This document shows, in pieces, positions 45,584 to 57,826 of a stretch of DNA of 64,000 bases; position 1 is the first letter of the stretch; every line of letters begins with the position of its first letter. Below the pieces are notes generated by a model that saw nothing but the letters and a program-made list of their open reading frames with translations, had not been told where the DNA came from and searched no databases. The translations under genes were made by a program, and so were the position numbers. Origin of the DNA: Lytechinus pictus (taxonomy: Eukaryota > Echinodermata > Echinoidea > Temnopleuroida > Toxopneustidae); contig NC_087258.1 of assembly GCF_037042905.1 (NCBI RefSeq), positions 8,596,501-8,660,500 on the forward strand, in the 5' to 3' direction.

Positions 45584-47851
45584 TAGATCTATTAGTACTT
45601 GTTCATGCACTCTATACCATGGGGTTGAATCCAATGCAATGTTAAAAGACTTGTACATGTATTATTTCTTTATTTATTTTATAAATTCATATTCCACAAA
45701 TCCTCAAAGTACATTTCATAATAAATTATTTTGATTTTTAGAAAATACATCAAGTGCATAACATATGCAGTTTTGAGACGTACCTATACAATTGAAAAAG
45801 TGGAGGGGCCTGCTGAAAAGCAAAGCTTGTAAGATATAGACCCCCTATCGAAATTGTATACAAAGCCAAGGTACATGTTATATAAATTTAGCAAAATTCT
45901 ATACATTTATATAGATGTAAACACGAATGGATATTCACCCTGTGCATTATATACAAAATTATATTGACTTTGAAATAATCAACACTACCGTGGATAAGTA
46001 TATTTGACAAGATATTTGATTAAATAAGTTAGAATTCACACTTTTTAATGAGTAATTTACTAGTAAATCGATTCAGATTAGCTGTCTCTTGATCTACTTG
46101 CATGATCTACATGATCTACTTGGCATCCTTGTGAAATATATTTGCGCAACATCCGGGAACTTGGTTTTCTATTTCGAAACCTGTCCTCTAAAATAATATA
46201 TTCAAATTTTAATGGGCTTATGTAATAAAGGGGGCAAAGGGCACTTAATGTAATTTCTAGTGAATCTAGCGAAATTATTATTGTTTTTTTTTTCAAAATG
46301 AATAGATTCCATTCGTTTGAATGACAGGATGTCTTTTTCAAAAAAAATATCGTAATTTTTCTGCATAACAGCAGACTGTGGATGACGTGCTGAGACTACC
46401 CTTGGACAACGTAGGATGAAAGGAATAATGCAAATCTTGTAGCCGACTCGCTAAAGGATTTATCGGTAGTCCATAACAGCGGGTAATTTTCATCGCAACA
46501 ATAATTTTAATGCATAATTTTTCTTTCAAGCGCGCATAAGTGGTTTGTTATCGTTCGTCTCTGTACAAGGCACAGCAAGACAACACGACATAAAATGCAT
46601 GTTTTTGTATATAGCTCACCGTGAGATTTGCGAGCATGTAAGGTTCGTATTAAGAAATTACTATTATTGTCAATGCTATTATTCCGTCATAAGTAGCTTT
46701 GAGTAACCATTTATGGAAGAAATATTCATTGTTATTTATTGTGAATAAACAAAATACATGATTATAATCCAATACAATCATAATGTAAGGCATTCAAAAT
46801 ACAATTCAATGTACGCCATCCATGAAAAATACAATACAATGGAAAGAATGATGATGTTGCACACAATTTATGACAAATGAAAAGCACGCGAAGTTAGATT
46901 ATCATTATGGGTATTTGAGAGGGAAATACATTTTGACAAAAAGTTGTGTCGGCCAATTGACGCTGGCGCCTTTTATTATAATCTTGATAAATTTGACCGA
47001 TCTTTGCCTGCAATGAACGGGTCATTTTGGAAGTCAGAAAGTGACTAATTTGATATACAATTATTTAAAAAAAGTGAGTGAATAAATTACTTTTCGGAGG
47101 GGGTGAATCGATTCAAATAAACTAATAGTGACTTTCACATGCTATTGAATGCATTAATTTTGTACCCTTTTAAATATGTCATTTTTGTATTTAGAAAATC
47201 CATATGTTCACTCTAAATTCACATATTTTTTAGACCACGTTTATTATTTGAGCATATATATCTTTTTATTGTAAAAGCTTAGGAAGTTTGAACAATGACT
47301 GTTACTAAAACTGACAAGAAAATAATACTTGAAGGCCTTTAAACGATAATCCGTTCTCCTTGGGGCAAGATACATTACTACCGATGCCGACGCCAAGCAT
47401 TTCAACAATAGTTGCGTTAAAAAAATAACTCAAATTCTTTTCTTTTCTTTTTTCATGTATGATATTACTCACCATCATTTTCCTTGGGAATTAATTAGGA
47501 ACGATGTTGACATGTCGATATTAATATCGTGTGCGCAGCCACCACCCCACCCCTCCCGATAATTGGCATCAGTTGGGATTGTCATGTTGCATAATGGGCA
47601 GTTGCCCCCCCCCCCCTTAAAATCTTCAAAACCTACTTTTAATTGGACATTTTTTTAACCTTTCGTTAGGTATGCATCATTTTTGTATACAGCCATTATG
47701 GAACAATCACAATATAATTGTTACTATTATGTACGACTTTTATTCGAATAATGTCAGTTACAATTTTTTTCCCTTCCATTTGGCCCCCTATGTATGACGT
47801 CAAATTACTCATGAATGGAAAGGCATTCTCAGATGGAAATTTGAAGACATA
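45584..47851. other. No gene recognised
   Basis: AT-rich spacer. The short phrase TGATCTACWTGCATGATCTACATGATC at about 46090-46118 is a local repeat of GATCTAC (three to four times). A C11 tract lies near 47607. Confidence 0.4.
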
Positions 47852-48052
47852 TTGATCTTCAAGATGGCACATCATCTGCGGCAGATATATCAGTCTCTTT
47901 CTCTTCGTACGAACACCTTTTACGCAGACGCCGAGGCTCAGCTCTTCACACGATCGCTATATGCATCTCGTCATAGAATAATTGAGGGCAAATATTTGGA
48001 AACATTTTGTACGGCTGTCAACGCCTGCTCAAGGGGTTTCTTATGGACTTGA
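47852..48052 (+). other. Small GC-richer open frame of unknown status
   Basis: The frame starts MIFKMAHHLRQIYQSLSL and runs 66 codons to a stop. GC content is higher than the surroundings and the start AAGATGGCA is acceptable. There are no recognisable motifs and no splice sites supporting an exon. It could be an exon remnant, a processed fragment or chance; I lean towards chance. Confidence 0.2.
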
Positions 48053-48085
48053 ACCCCCCGTTGAGGTCAACACGACTGGCCCTGC

Positions 48086-48685
48086 TTAAAGGAGAATGAA
48101 ACCTTTGGAACAAGATAGCTTGTGTGAAAACGAAAAATCAAAGAAACAGATCAACGAAAGTTTGAAAAAATCGGACAAATAATGAGAAAGTTATGAGCAT
48201 TTGAATATTGCGATAACTAATGCTATGGAGATCCTCACATTGGCAACGCGACAAAGATGTGTGATGTTACTTGTGAACAACTATCCCCATTACTTTAGTA
48301 ATTATATTTCCCTTAAACTGCCTCTTTTGTCACATCTATCAGTAGATCATGACTGTTCTTTCTATAGGAGGTCATGTAATACAGATTTTTTTAAGAATAC
48401 ATCATGGATAAAGAGTTTGTATTACCATAAGAAAAAGCAAAAGAGACATTTTTGGGGTATTTTATAGTCCATCAAAGGGAAATTTGTTCACATGTGACAT
48501 CACACATCCTTGTTGCATTGCCAATAGGAAGATCTCCATGGCATTAGTGATTGCAATATTCAAATGCTCATAACTTTCTCATTATTTGTCCGATTCTTCT
48601 CAAACTTTCTTTGTTTTTATTCTTTGATTTTTCTGTTTCTACACAAGCCTACTTGTTCCAAAGGTTTCATTCCCCTGGCCTTTAA
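48086..48685. mobile_element. TTAA-flanked MITE of a second family, about 190-bp TIRs
   Basis: TTAA at 48086-48089 and 48682-48685. The left terminus AAAGGAGAATGAAACCTTTG and the right terminus CAAAGGTTTCATTCCCCTGG are inverted. Complementarity continues through AATAATGAGAAAGTTATGAG and CTAATGCTATGGAGATC / GATCTCCATGGCATTAG. The centre has an AT-rich unique stretch with no transposase. Confidence 0.88.
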
Positions 48686-49047
48686 CTCTGAATCGGCACT
48701 GTAGCCTCAGTCACAAGCTGAAAGATTTTTTTGATGGAGAGTGACAGTTCGTTAAAGCCGGGGTTAAAGCCCTTTTGTAAAGGAGATTGGATGGGGCGTA
48801 AAACGTTGCACTTTACAAAGGGCAATGCAGCTGAAAAGCTTTGAAGTACGAAACTGTCGAATTTACGCAAAATAATTTGCCTACATCATCATTTACTATG
48901 CATTTGCAATTATTGCAAGAATGCGAATTCTTCTGATTCATCGTATTTCTAAAGAAAATGATTCCCATTGCCATACTACGAGTACAAGCATTTGAGTACA
49001 TGGTCTTCCCTCCTTGGGCTGGTAGCAGGGCGATGATAAGACCGTCT

Positions 49048-49206
49048 GGGGAGTGTTTCATCAACATTTTCATCCGACAAGTTGTCAGATCTGACATCTT
49101 TCTCTGATGTTGATTGGCTGAGAGGTACTGTTACTATGGTAACTGTCGGATAAAATGGGACTTGTCGGATAAAACGTCCGACAAGTCTTTTCATGAAACG
49201 CTCCCC
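49048..49206. mobile_element. Short MITE family B, copy 2
   Basis: The left end GGGGAGTGTTTCATCAACAT and the right end TTTTCATGAAACGCTCCCCC are inverted. The core GATTGGCTGAGAGGTACTGT, then TACTATGGTAACTGTCGGAT, matches copy 1 at 20612-20760. Confidence 0.85.
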
Positions 49207-50825
49207 CGATGTATTTCCACGTTTCATGACGTTCAAATAGCCTCAACAGTGTATATCAAACTGTCGAAGGACTTATAACAAACTTCAATGGCAATGTCAG
49301 TTTGTTTGACTTTAATACAGAATAAATCATAAAGATATCAGACCTGTTCAACGAGAAGCTGTACTGAATACTGAGTAAATAATGCTAACTTTTCTATGAA
49401 CATAAAAATTGATTTCAGGTTAAATTACACATTGCCTCGCCGATGCAGGCCGTTTGATCGTTGTTTGACGAGGGTGTGCGACAGAATGTCTGCTGCACGA
49501 TCATTTTGGTGGATTTTTGTGAAACATTTGCTATGAGAATGTGGGTTTTTAATCATTGAATGGGACATACATCCACCCCCCCCCCCCCTTTACTTCCATG
49601 AATAGGTATAAAGGGTGTCCAACGCTCAGTGGTGGGCGGGTCACTAACCACGTCGTATAGTATCGATGCGCGTCTGATCTTTGAATACATCTCTATGGAC
49701 TGAACCCAAAATGACGTAATATTCGTCGTCGATATTCGCGGTTTGGTCTATTTGCGATGTCCCTTCAGGGCCACTATAGCACGACGTGCACCTCCTCCCG
49801 TTGAGGCAGATGAGTTACGACACTGGCAAGCAAAACGAAATTTGTACCCCTTCTTCTGTTTGCAACAGCTGATTTCCCAAACTTTAGTTCCATCTCCCCA
49901 AGATGTGCACCCCCATATACCACTAATTTTAGTTCCACCTCCCCACGATGTGCACCTCCCCATGCTCAAACCACCCTACGCCATTGTACGGTGAGAGCAA
50001 ACTACCAGACACCCAAATATACATGTAGATGTAATAGGCTTATATAAGTCATCTTTACTTGCAGTTTTTATCAGTCAGAGCTTGGTTTATAAATTCACTG
50101 GTAGACATGCCCCTATACCTGGAGACTTGGAACTCATTCATATTCAGCGTGCGCCCTTGTATTAACGATCGCAATTATTTAAAACCCTTGATGATACAGT
50201 TTCCAATAGGATCGTGTGTCTGTAGCTTCATGTATGAAGAATATACTGCTTTCCTAATATATTATGTGTTGTAATTCTTTGTGTGTAATGATGGGGTTTG
50301 CCTCCCACTATGAAATAATTTCACATTGAAGGGAATTATCAAAGAAACATGTTGGAAATGGCCAAGAATTATCTGGCACATATTGTTGATAGAGCACCCC
50401 CCCCCCCCCCCGGTTCTAAAATTAATGACAGTTCTGTTGTAAATGAAGACAGAAAAGTCCATTTCCTCAAACAGACATGACCCCAGCCATATACACTTAA
50501 AATCACCCTCACACGACATACATAATCTTTACATGGTGTTTCCTCTAACCTAATATAATGATTAGTGCCATACCAGTTATTAGTATTACTGCTTAAGTCG
50601 TGCATGAAAATCTCAGACTGGTGTATTTTAAGGAAGAGTAACTGTGTATGAAGGACAAAAACAATGTTGTGTATAGGACCCCATTGGAAATAAGCCGGCT
50701 TTCGTGGACTAGCCTGTCATGGTATTCTGACACTTTATGTTATATCAATTAAATCAATCAGTCATAGTCTCCTTCGTAGTACTAAAAGGAAATCCGATGG
50801 AAACTTATACAAAAACTGTAGTGAG
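49207..50825. other. No gene recognised; includes a 46-bp tandem duplication
   Basis: AACTTTAGTTCCATCTCCCC plus AAGATGTGCACC at 49879-49911 is repeated at 49924-49957 with small changes. C-tracts lie at 49577 and 50396. No coding feature is supported. Confidence 0.5.
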
Positions 50826-50960
50826 ATAGCCTCTTTGGTGTAAACAGCATAGTTCCTAGATGCGACCCTTGTGGAACACCATTACTTTGCGAGTTTGAAT
50901 ACAGTCATGTTGACCATAGAAACCATTATACGCAAGACATTGATAACACTGCATGTTTTC
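50826..50960 (-). pseudogene. LINE reverse transcriptase fragment (GVPQGSHLG)
   Basis: The minus strand reads SNSQSNGVPQGSHLGTML, the RT palm motif of LINEs (consensus GVPQGSxLGPLLF). A stop follows about 23 codons after the motif, and nothing else of the RT is preserved in frame. Confidence 0.65.
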
Positions 50961-53940
50961 TCTAAGATTGAATCAATTTGAAGCTGTATCCTTGATTTAC
51001 GGAACTTATTTCAAAAAGTAGCTCAGATCTATAATAGGTCTCACTCCGCTTTTGATTTGAGTTGGGCCTCATGTTGCAGAATATGTGATAGGCCTATATG
51101 CGGATTGGCAAAAGTGAACATTAATTTTTACAAGTATCTCCTTGAGAGGACAATTCTCCCGGATAAACGTTCTCCTGGAATACATCTCTTTTAATTAGAG
51201 GAGAGCTTCCAGGAGAACGGATGATATTTAAGATCAGTATCAGGACAACTCTCCTGGAAAACATTCTCCGTAAGCACATTACCGCAGAGCAATACGCTTC
51301 CAGGATCACTTGGTAATCACCTAGTCCAAAGACATTTGAAGATAATCTGCCTGAGCTTTTGGAGTTAGACCGAATTTTGTAACCTGTTCGGGACCTCTTC
51401 GTTCTTGAATTTCCTAGAAATCATCTAAACGTTGACGGTGTACCTCTTTCTTGTCTTCATGGTAACTGCGTCTCTAAAGTCATGGCAGTCATGCGTCACG
51501 CACCGTGAAACATTATTCAATGATATTGGTATCTGTAGGTTTTTTCATTGTTCCAGGCACTCATTTATCTTTCGAACACCCTAATTGTGTGGGGGAATTT
51601 TTCGCACGTCAATATGACTTACATGACTTAACGAATGATTTTTTCCCCACATCGAGCAAGAATATCACCAACTCAATCTTCAAATTGAAGAGATAATGAT
51701 ATTTACATAGATTTCAATAGTTTCACTTCTAATTACAAAATATCCTCGCGATGGTATCATAGTATACTGTTGTTGTTGTCGTTGCTGTTTTTGTTGTTTT
51801 AGTTTGTTGTAATCGATTTATTTTGTACATTGCGATGTGATTAAGCGCACCTGAGGGATTACGAAAATGAGAATGCTTATTGCCTTATAGCTCGTGTACC
51901 TTGTTTCAAAGTTCCCTTACATTTGAAAAAGAAATGATAAAAAATGCAGTGTTCTGTGTTGGAAGAGGAGAGGTATTGAAAGTATTGAGAAATGTTCGAT
52001 GGTATATATTTTATTATTGAATCGTTATCTGAAAATCTTATATCTTATATATCTTATAAAAGGGAAAATAGGCCTAGATTCTAATTCAAGGATTCAAGCC
52101 CGCATATCGCGCACCCCCTCCCCTTTACTGTGCCACTCTCTGGAAGGAGTGGCATCTCGGAGCTACTGAAGGATATGGTATAGCGTGAATTTCTCTATCC
52201 ATCTAAATTTTGTAAATAAGAGGAAAGTGAGGGGATGCAAAAATGAGGAAGGCGGTTTGAATGATATTCCAATAATGCGTTTATAAAGTGCACTTATCAT
52301 GTTTAGAAAATTTGGGGGAGAGCGTACAATTACAGAAATATACAATCTATCAATTCAATCTCTCTTCTTTCCGAGCAAAGCAAAGGCCTCTACCATGGAG
52401 CTTTAGTAGTTCCATGCCTATGCATAATATACCTAAATGAAACCAATCGTGCTATTCAAAAGATCGTTGGACGTCATGTAATCGAAGTATTATGGGAATC
52501 GAATTCCTAAACTTAATTACAATTTGCTTCATGAAATATGGAAAATATTAAGTATCCTAACACAGTTTCAAAGAGAGGACAACATCGGTTATGAGAGCGC
52601 AGATTCATCTTTAAAAAAAATCCAACTGCAACGACAATTGGATATAGGACTGTATACTGTTTTATTTGAAAATTGAAATCAGCAACTTTGTATGAAAAAA
52701 AGAAACGAGGAAAATCGATGTAGAAATGTTGTACAGAGACTTGGTTTGTTTGTTTCGTGTTTTTGTTTTAATAACAATGTATACGAGAGATTTGTTCATC
52801 AATTTTACAAAAGCTGGCTCTTATATCCTTGATATATTATATCTTAGGGCAATTCCATATAGTAAAAAAAATGTACGTCCGACCTCAATTTTTACTTCTC
52901 CTCCATAAAGTGCTAAATTCATCAATTTCATAATATTTAAAACAAAGAAGATAGAGCTACTGTATACCACGTTGGACATAGTTATGTAGGCCTCAATTTT
53001 GTTTTCTTCAGTATATGCCCTTTATGTGCCTGTTTAATCAAAATGATAATACCCCCTCTCTTGATCATGTTGTTAGAGTTTGTCCACGGAGGTTCTGTTC
53101 AATCTTGGGACTCGATGTACTCGTATGTGAATTGGTAGGTGGTGGGGCTGCTTACAACTGTTGCGATTTTGTGCAAAATCAATGATTGCAAACGATCACA
53201 CGATTGTGAAAACCCAATAAAATGAATCAAATGAAGATGGGGTATCCAATTTTGGATCTCAACACAAGTTTTATTTCAATGACCCCCCCCCTCGGCTGTT
53301 TTTTTTTTGGGGGGGCAGGGGGCAACAATATACAACAAAACCAAACAAAACCCCAAGAAAATATGATAGCAAGGCGAGAAAGTGAAGCAAGGAAGCGGGT
53401 ATCCATTTTGGCAATTTGAAATTAGGGGGTTGGTTACTTGTTTTATCAGTAGGCCTATAATAATTAATGGGGAGGGAAGTCTGTAAAAAAAAAAAAAAAA
53501 AACACGGGAATTTGAAAATTCATAAGGTTACTGGGTAACTGCCCCTACTACCCCAGCTAGAGTCATACACTTCTATTCACATCGCTTTACTTTCATGATA
53601 CTTATATAATTTTAGGTCAAATTAGTTTTCAATATTTCATTTTTTTGGGGGGGTTGTTTGAGTGTATTTAGTTATCCATAACTATCTCTTTTAAAAATAT
53701 TTTTCATCTTTTCTTTCAAAGGTTATATCAAAACTTATTTTGCCATTAAATCTCAGAGCAAGACAGAAATTTGTGGCTGGTATGTTCTTTAGTCGAGACA
53801 CCCCCCCCCCCCCCCCTTAAAATAAATCGTTATCCGGGAATTCGGTTTATATCCAAACGAAACTAGGGGGAACTCGCAGCGCAGCCGTCAAACAAAATGC
53901 GAAGAAACGTCTTGATAAAAGAATACAGGCTCAGTGTTGC
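50961..53940. other. No gene recognised
   Basis: Contains a run of CTCCTGGAA/TTCCAGGAG phrases at 51165-51305 (four inverted or direct copies of TCTCCTGGAAW), an A18 tract at 53488, C-tracts at 53283 and 53801, and a GCGATTTT...CACACGATTGTGAAAACCC segment at 53163-53217 resembling half of the MITE at 14205. No exon is recognised. Confidence 0.45.
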
Positions 53941-54054
53941 CGAAATTTACTCATGATTGACTTTGTTCCTTCGACTAGACTCCACACTCGAAGAAGAATG
54001 TCTCGTCTTTTACTTTAAAGTGCCAGTTATATTTGCTTTCGACAAACTGGAATC
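53941..54054 (+). promoter_or_regulatory. Candidate 5' leader of exon 1b
   Basis: A short stretch between a C-tract/transposon-like region and the ATG at 54055. It contains no clear TATA box. Its role as leader is inferred only from the coding potential downstream. Confidence 0.3.
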
Positions 54055-54389
54055 ATGTTTACCAGAAATGACAGTGCTGAGAAACGTTCGTTATTGGAAA
54101 AACCTAACGTTGCGGATACAAATCAGAATGAAGGAGTTGGTTCAGGAGCCAAATCGGAGACGAATGTTGTGGGAGGGTCACTTGACGCTGCGACTTTGGG
54201 TGCGGCCGCCGCTGGTGGGACGACGAGTGGAGCCGGTAGAGGAGGCTCGGCCGTCCCGACTATGGGACCTCCGAGCGATCGTGCTCTTGCTGGAAAATCT
54301 GTGCTCGTAGACGAAGCTTCTGATTTAGTTCTTCATTCTTCGAGGTTGGGTGCTGCATTTTATGGATCAACAGAGATATCCCATGATAG
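54055..54389 (+). CDS. Candidate alternative first coding exon (1b) of the unidentified gene
   Basis: ATG at 54055 opens 111 codons plus two bases to a usable donor, CATGATAG|GTTAGA; reading through stops after six more codons. The peptide starts MFTRNDSAEKRSLLEKPN, has a Gly/Ala/Ser/Thr-rich middle (GAAAAGGTTSGAGRGGSA), and ends VLHSSRLGAAFYGSTEISHD. EKRSLL matches the acidic dileucine sorting motif [DE]xxxL[LI] used by endolysosomal membrane proteins. GC content and third-base bias stand out from the AT-rich flanks. It ends two bases into a codon (AG), which the exon at 61228 completes to AGA (Arg). The protein family is unknown to me. The donor lacks a purine at +3, so the exon end is less sure than its start. 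Confidence 0.5.
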
Positions 54390-56479
54390 GTTAGAGGGAA
54401 ATCATTAACACCACAACCTCCTAAAAAAGTCCTAGTCCTACTAGCTTTACCCTATTTTTTAATGATTGTGATTGTTTAAGAGTCAAGACTCTAACTAAGT
54501 CTAACTCTAACTTAGTCTCTATTCTCTAACTTTCTGTTTTGCAATTAAAGTTAGATTGATTTGTGGTAGCCAGGTCGAAATTTTACATGAATCTTAAATC
54601 TTATTTTGTGAATCTAGAAGAAAGCTCTAGATAATAGACAGAAACAGCCAGTGTCTGTTTCTGAAACCATAGGCCTATTGCCTTATTATTGGGAAATTAT
54701 TATTATTGATAGTTGTATGATGGGGTGTCCAAACACATTGAGTGAAAATACTTAAGGCCTGTAGCACTCGCACTAGTACGAGGTTAGTATGATATAACCT
54801 CGTACACCGGACCGCGTTTGACCCTGGATTTCTAAGTAGTCGGCAAACATTGCTTCATTGCAGAAGTAATATTTGTCGAAACTCCTCGCTACTCACCGGG
54901 GCTCTTTCCGGTAAGTAGCAATACAATCATAATTTAAAGTTTAATTTGGAAATAAAAATCGTACAAAAAAGAGCAAATTCGCTTACCTCGACTTCGCATG
55001 TCATTGGTGGCGCTAATAAATTTAACAACCTTGATTCAGCTCCTCGGTAATTTTATAACTGTGTCTAAAATCTTTGAATGCGCAATTCTTATGATTACTT
55101 GACTAATTATGGGCACCATAAGGTCTTCAAAAACATAATTCAAGATTATTATTGGCGATGATAACACTTTTTTGCAAATAATTTAAAACGACTAATAAAA
55201 AAATTGATAAAATCTACGTACCTGGAACGAAACCAGCAGTACAAGCTTGAACGAACGTCAATAATACGGTCTACCAAAGTCTATACAATGAAAAGATTGG
55301 ACACTTCACATACTTCGCGTAATGCCTTGCGTCGACTTGCGTGTAAAATAGTTTAGGTGCCTAGTCTTTCCCTTGTCGTGTCTTTGATATGAATATAAAT
55401 CGCGCGCCCTCTTAAGGCCAAAAATTGATTTCGTCACTGACCGAAGGGCATCTCCGTGAAATCTTCACTGAAGATCAAGAAAAAATACATTTTTTAAAAG
55501 CAAACTTCAAAGAGAAGTCACCAAAGGATCTATATGGTTCGGTAAGTGTCATAGCACAATGTGAAATCCTAACTTGAGTTTTATTATATTTTATTTGGGC
55601 AAAAGCCCATGATATATTTGCATGTGTCGCGTGCATCATGTGCATATGATATTCCTTCGCACGCGAGATGAATTGAACCCATGGGTGGGCCTGTAGATGC
55701 CCTACTGAAGCATAATAGTGATCACAACTTTCAACAATATTTGTGTGTGTCCAGTTGAAGCTAATAATGTTATTTTCCACTTCAAATTAAAATATGAAAG
55801 AGTTTGAAATTATTTCATTACATGGATGCCCGGACAGGCATTAGGCATAAATTTAAGGCTTTCAGGCAATGTCATTCTATTTTCCATGCACTCTATTGAG
55901 GAAAACATTTTTTTTCATAGAAATAGATCTCATTTCGGGTACATTTTTCAAAACTTCCGATGAATCTGCAATTAGTCAGACATGTACATGTATATCCATG
56001 TACTGTATTACTGTGAGAGTACCAGTATTATTCATCTTTACATTGGTCATGATGTAATATCACAGCGCAGACCCATTGTGTTTTTGCATTCCAAACCCAC
56101 GTTATATCCATGATTGTGTGCTTGAAACATTTAATGCACACACTGAAATGACCAATCAACCGTGCCATTTACAATGGAACTCTAAAAGCCTCATCTATCA
56201 TCTTTCTCCAGATTCCCTTTCTCAAATCTTTCATCAGAATTTGGGCATACATGTACTTCAGTAAATGCCATTATTGTCTGGTGTGTACATTGTTAAACTT
56301 AGAGTGGGCAAACTAAAAGAAATAATATTCAGACAGGCTAGTTTCAGACAGTTTAATCTGTAAATTATACTCAAAACTTTGTTCTATACACAATTATTTG
56401 TATTGGAAATTTGTATAAGATTGCAAATTTGCAATTCTCGCTACCCCAAATAGCGATTTCGCCGAGATCCTGGAAAATC
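54390..56479. other. Probable intron, no coding block recognised
   Basis: Two hairpins are visible: TACGAGGTTA...TATAACCTCGTA (54776-54803) and GCTACTCACCGG...CCGGTAAGTAGC (about 54889-54919). The second contains a perfect donor-like CCG|GTAAGT on the plus strand and CCG|GTGAGT on the minus strand, but I found no supporting open exon. Confidence 0.4.
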
Positions 56480-56545
56480 CCTGTAACGCGCATTGCATTA
56501 TGGGATAGCTTTTCGGTATTACAACTTCCTGTTCGGAAGTCCAAT
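56480..56545. promoter_or_regulatory. Promoter-like cluster: ZNF143/THAP11-type and ETS-type sites
   Basis: GCGCATTGCATTATGGGA (56488-56505) read on the minus strand is TCCCATAATGCAATGCGC, a close match to the ZNF143/THAP11 promoter motif. ACTTCCTG (56524-56531) and CGGAAGT (56534-56540) are back-to-back ETS sites. The block is GC-richer than its surroundings. It could be a further promoter for the gene reaching 61228 or for a divergent transcript. Confidence 0.4.
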
Positions 56546-56850
56546 GCACGGTTTTGCCATTCAGATCAACAGTGCCGTCATGCACAACAACACAACGTCG
56601 CTTTCGCTCGGAAAGTTCGTGATCACAACCCTCTCTTTCATGATACAGTTTAACGGCCTTTTCTGCTAAAGCCCCAGTCACATATAGACACGGATCCTCA
56701 CGGATCAACACGGCAACGCCGGCATGGTCCGGGGAGGTCCGGGATCGTTTTGCCCCGGATTAAGCGTTGATGACTGTAAACACGGCATCTACACGGCATC
56801 TTCACACGGATCTACACGGACCATGCCGGCAGAGCACGTCGTCAACACGG

Positions 56851-57062
56851 ACCTACACGTCAGCAACACGGACCTACACGTCAGCAACACGGACCAACAC
56901 GTCGGCTACACGGACCAACACGTCAGCAACACGGATCAACCCGTCAGCTACAAGGACCAACACGTCAGCAACACGGACCTACACGTCACCAACACGGACC
57001 AACACGTCAGCTACACGGACCAACACGTCAGCTCAAGGACCAACACGGCAGCTATATTGACC
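56851..57062 (+). repeat. 21-bp tandem array inside the transposon (left array)
   Basis: The unit CAGCAACACGGACCTACACGT repeats about ten times with variants (AGCTACACGGACCAACACGT). The period is divisible by three, so open frames of (SATRTYT)n type arise; they are not evidence of a gene. Confidence 0.92.
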
Positions 57063-57745
57063 AGCACGGCAAATGAAAATCTGTTCATAATAATGAGCTG
57101 ATATTTATTTATTTTTTCTCATCCTTGTCGCAACATTATATTATGTTGTTTTTAAAAAAAATATCAAAACTTAAAACTTCCTTAACCAGTAAAAACGCTG
57201 TTTTTTATACAACGCAGTTTACTGTTTTAACAGTAGTTGTTAAGTACTTTAAATATTGAACGACAAATTTAATTTCGATTTTATTTGATATCACTTTATT
57301 GAAATCACAGTAAAGGAAAGAAATTTACAAAGCCAATAGAAAACATAATAAAAATTAAGATAGTCCCAGGTCATGACGCATAACTGTCGATGCAGGGCAG
57401 TGGTATAAAACTTAATGTACAATTTTGATGTAACAGGTACATAACATTTATTTTAAGAAAATGAAATGTGAAATAGTAATAACAGACAAAGTTGGGGTGA
57501 ATATTTAAAAAAAAAAGAGAAAAAGAATTATTGATACATGCACTAAGTTTACAAATATTAGGTTGGGGCCAATCTCCAAAGCGTAAGAAAATATCCTGAA
57601 TCGTTAAATCATCCATTTAATCATAAATAAATTAAGCATGTTTGTGTCAACTGTTTAACAACTCCTGAAAAGTTCATAAAGTAAATAGCGTTGTAAATAT
57701 TTGATGGGAAAAAAGAACACGGACTACCAAGGATACTCCAGGCAG

Positions 57746-57826
57746 CCACACGGACCTACACGGCAGCTACACGGACCTACACGGCAGCCACACGGACCTA
57801 CACGGCAGCCACACGGACCTACACGG
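57746..57826 (+). repeat. 21-bp tandem array inside the transposon (right array)
   Basis: GCAGCCACACGGACCTACACG repeats about four times in the same orientation as the left array, about 700 bases away, followed by GGACCATCCCGGATGG-type boxes. Confidence 0.92.

Noticed and set aside
56724..57101. 125-codon repetitive ORF (HVSNTDQ repeats)
   Set aside because: A 21-bp tandem array has a period divisible by three, so the frame stays open without selection; it is inside a non-autonomous transposon.
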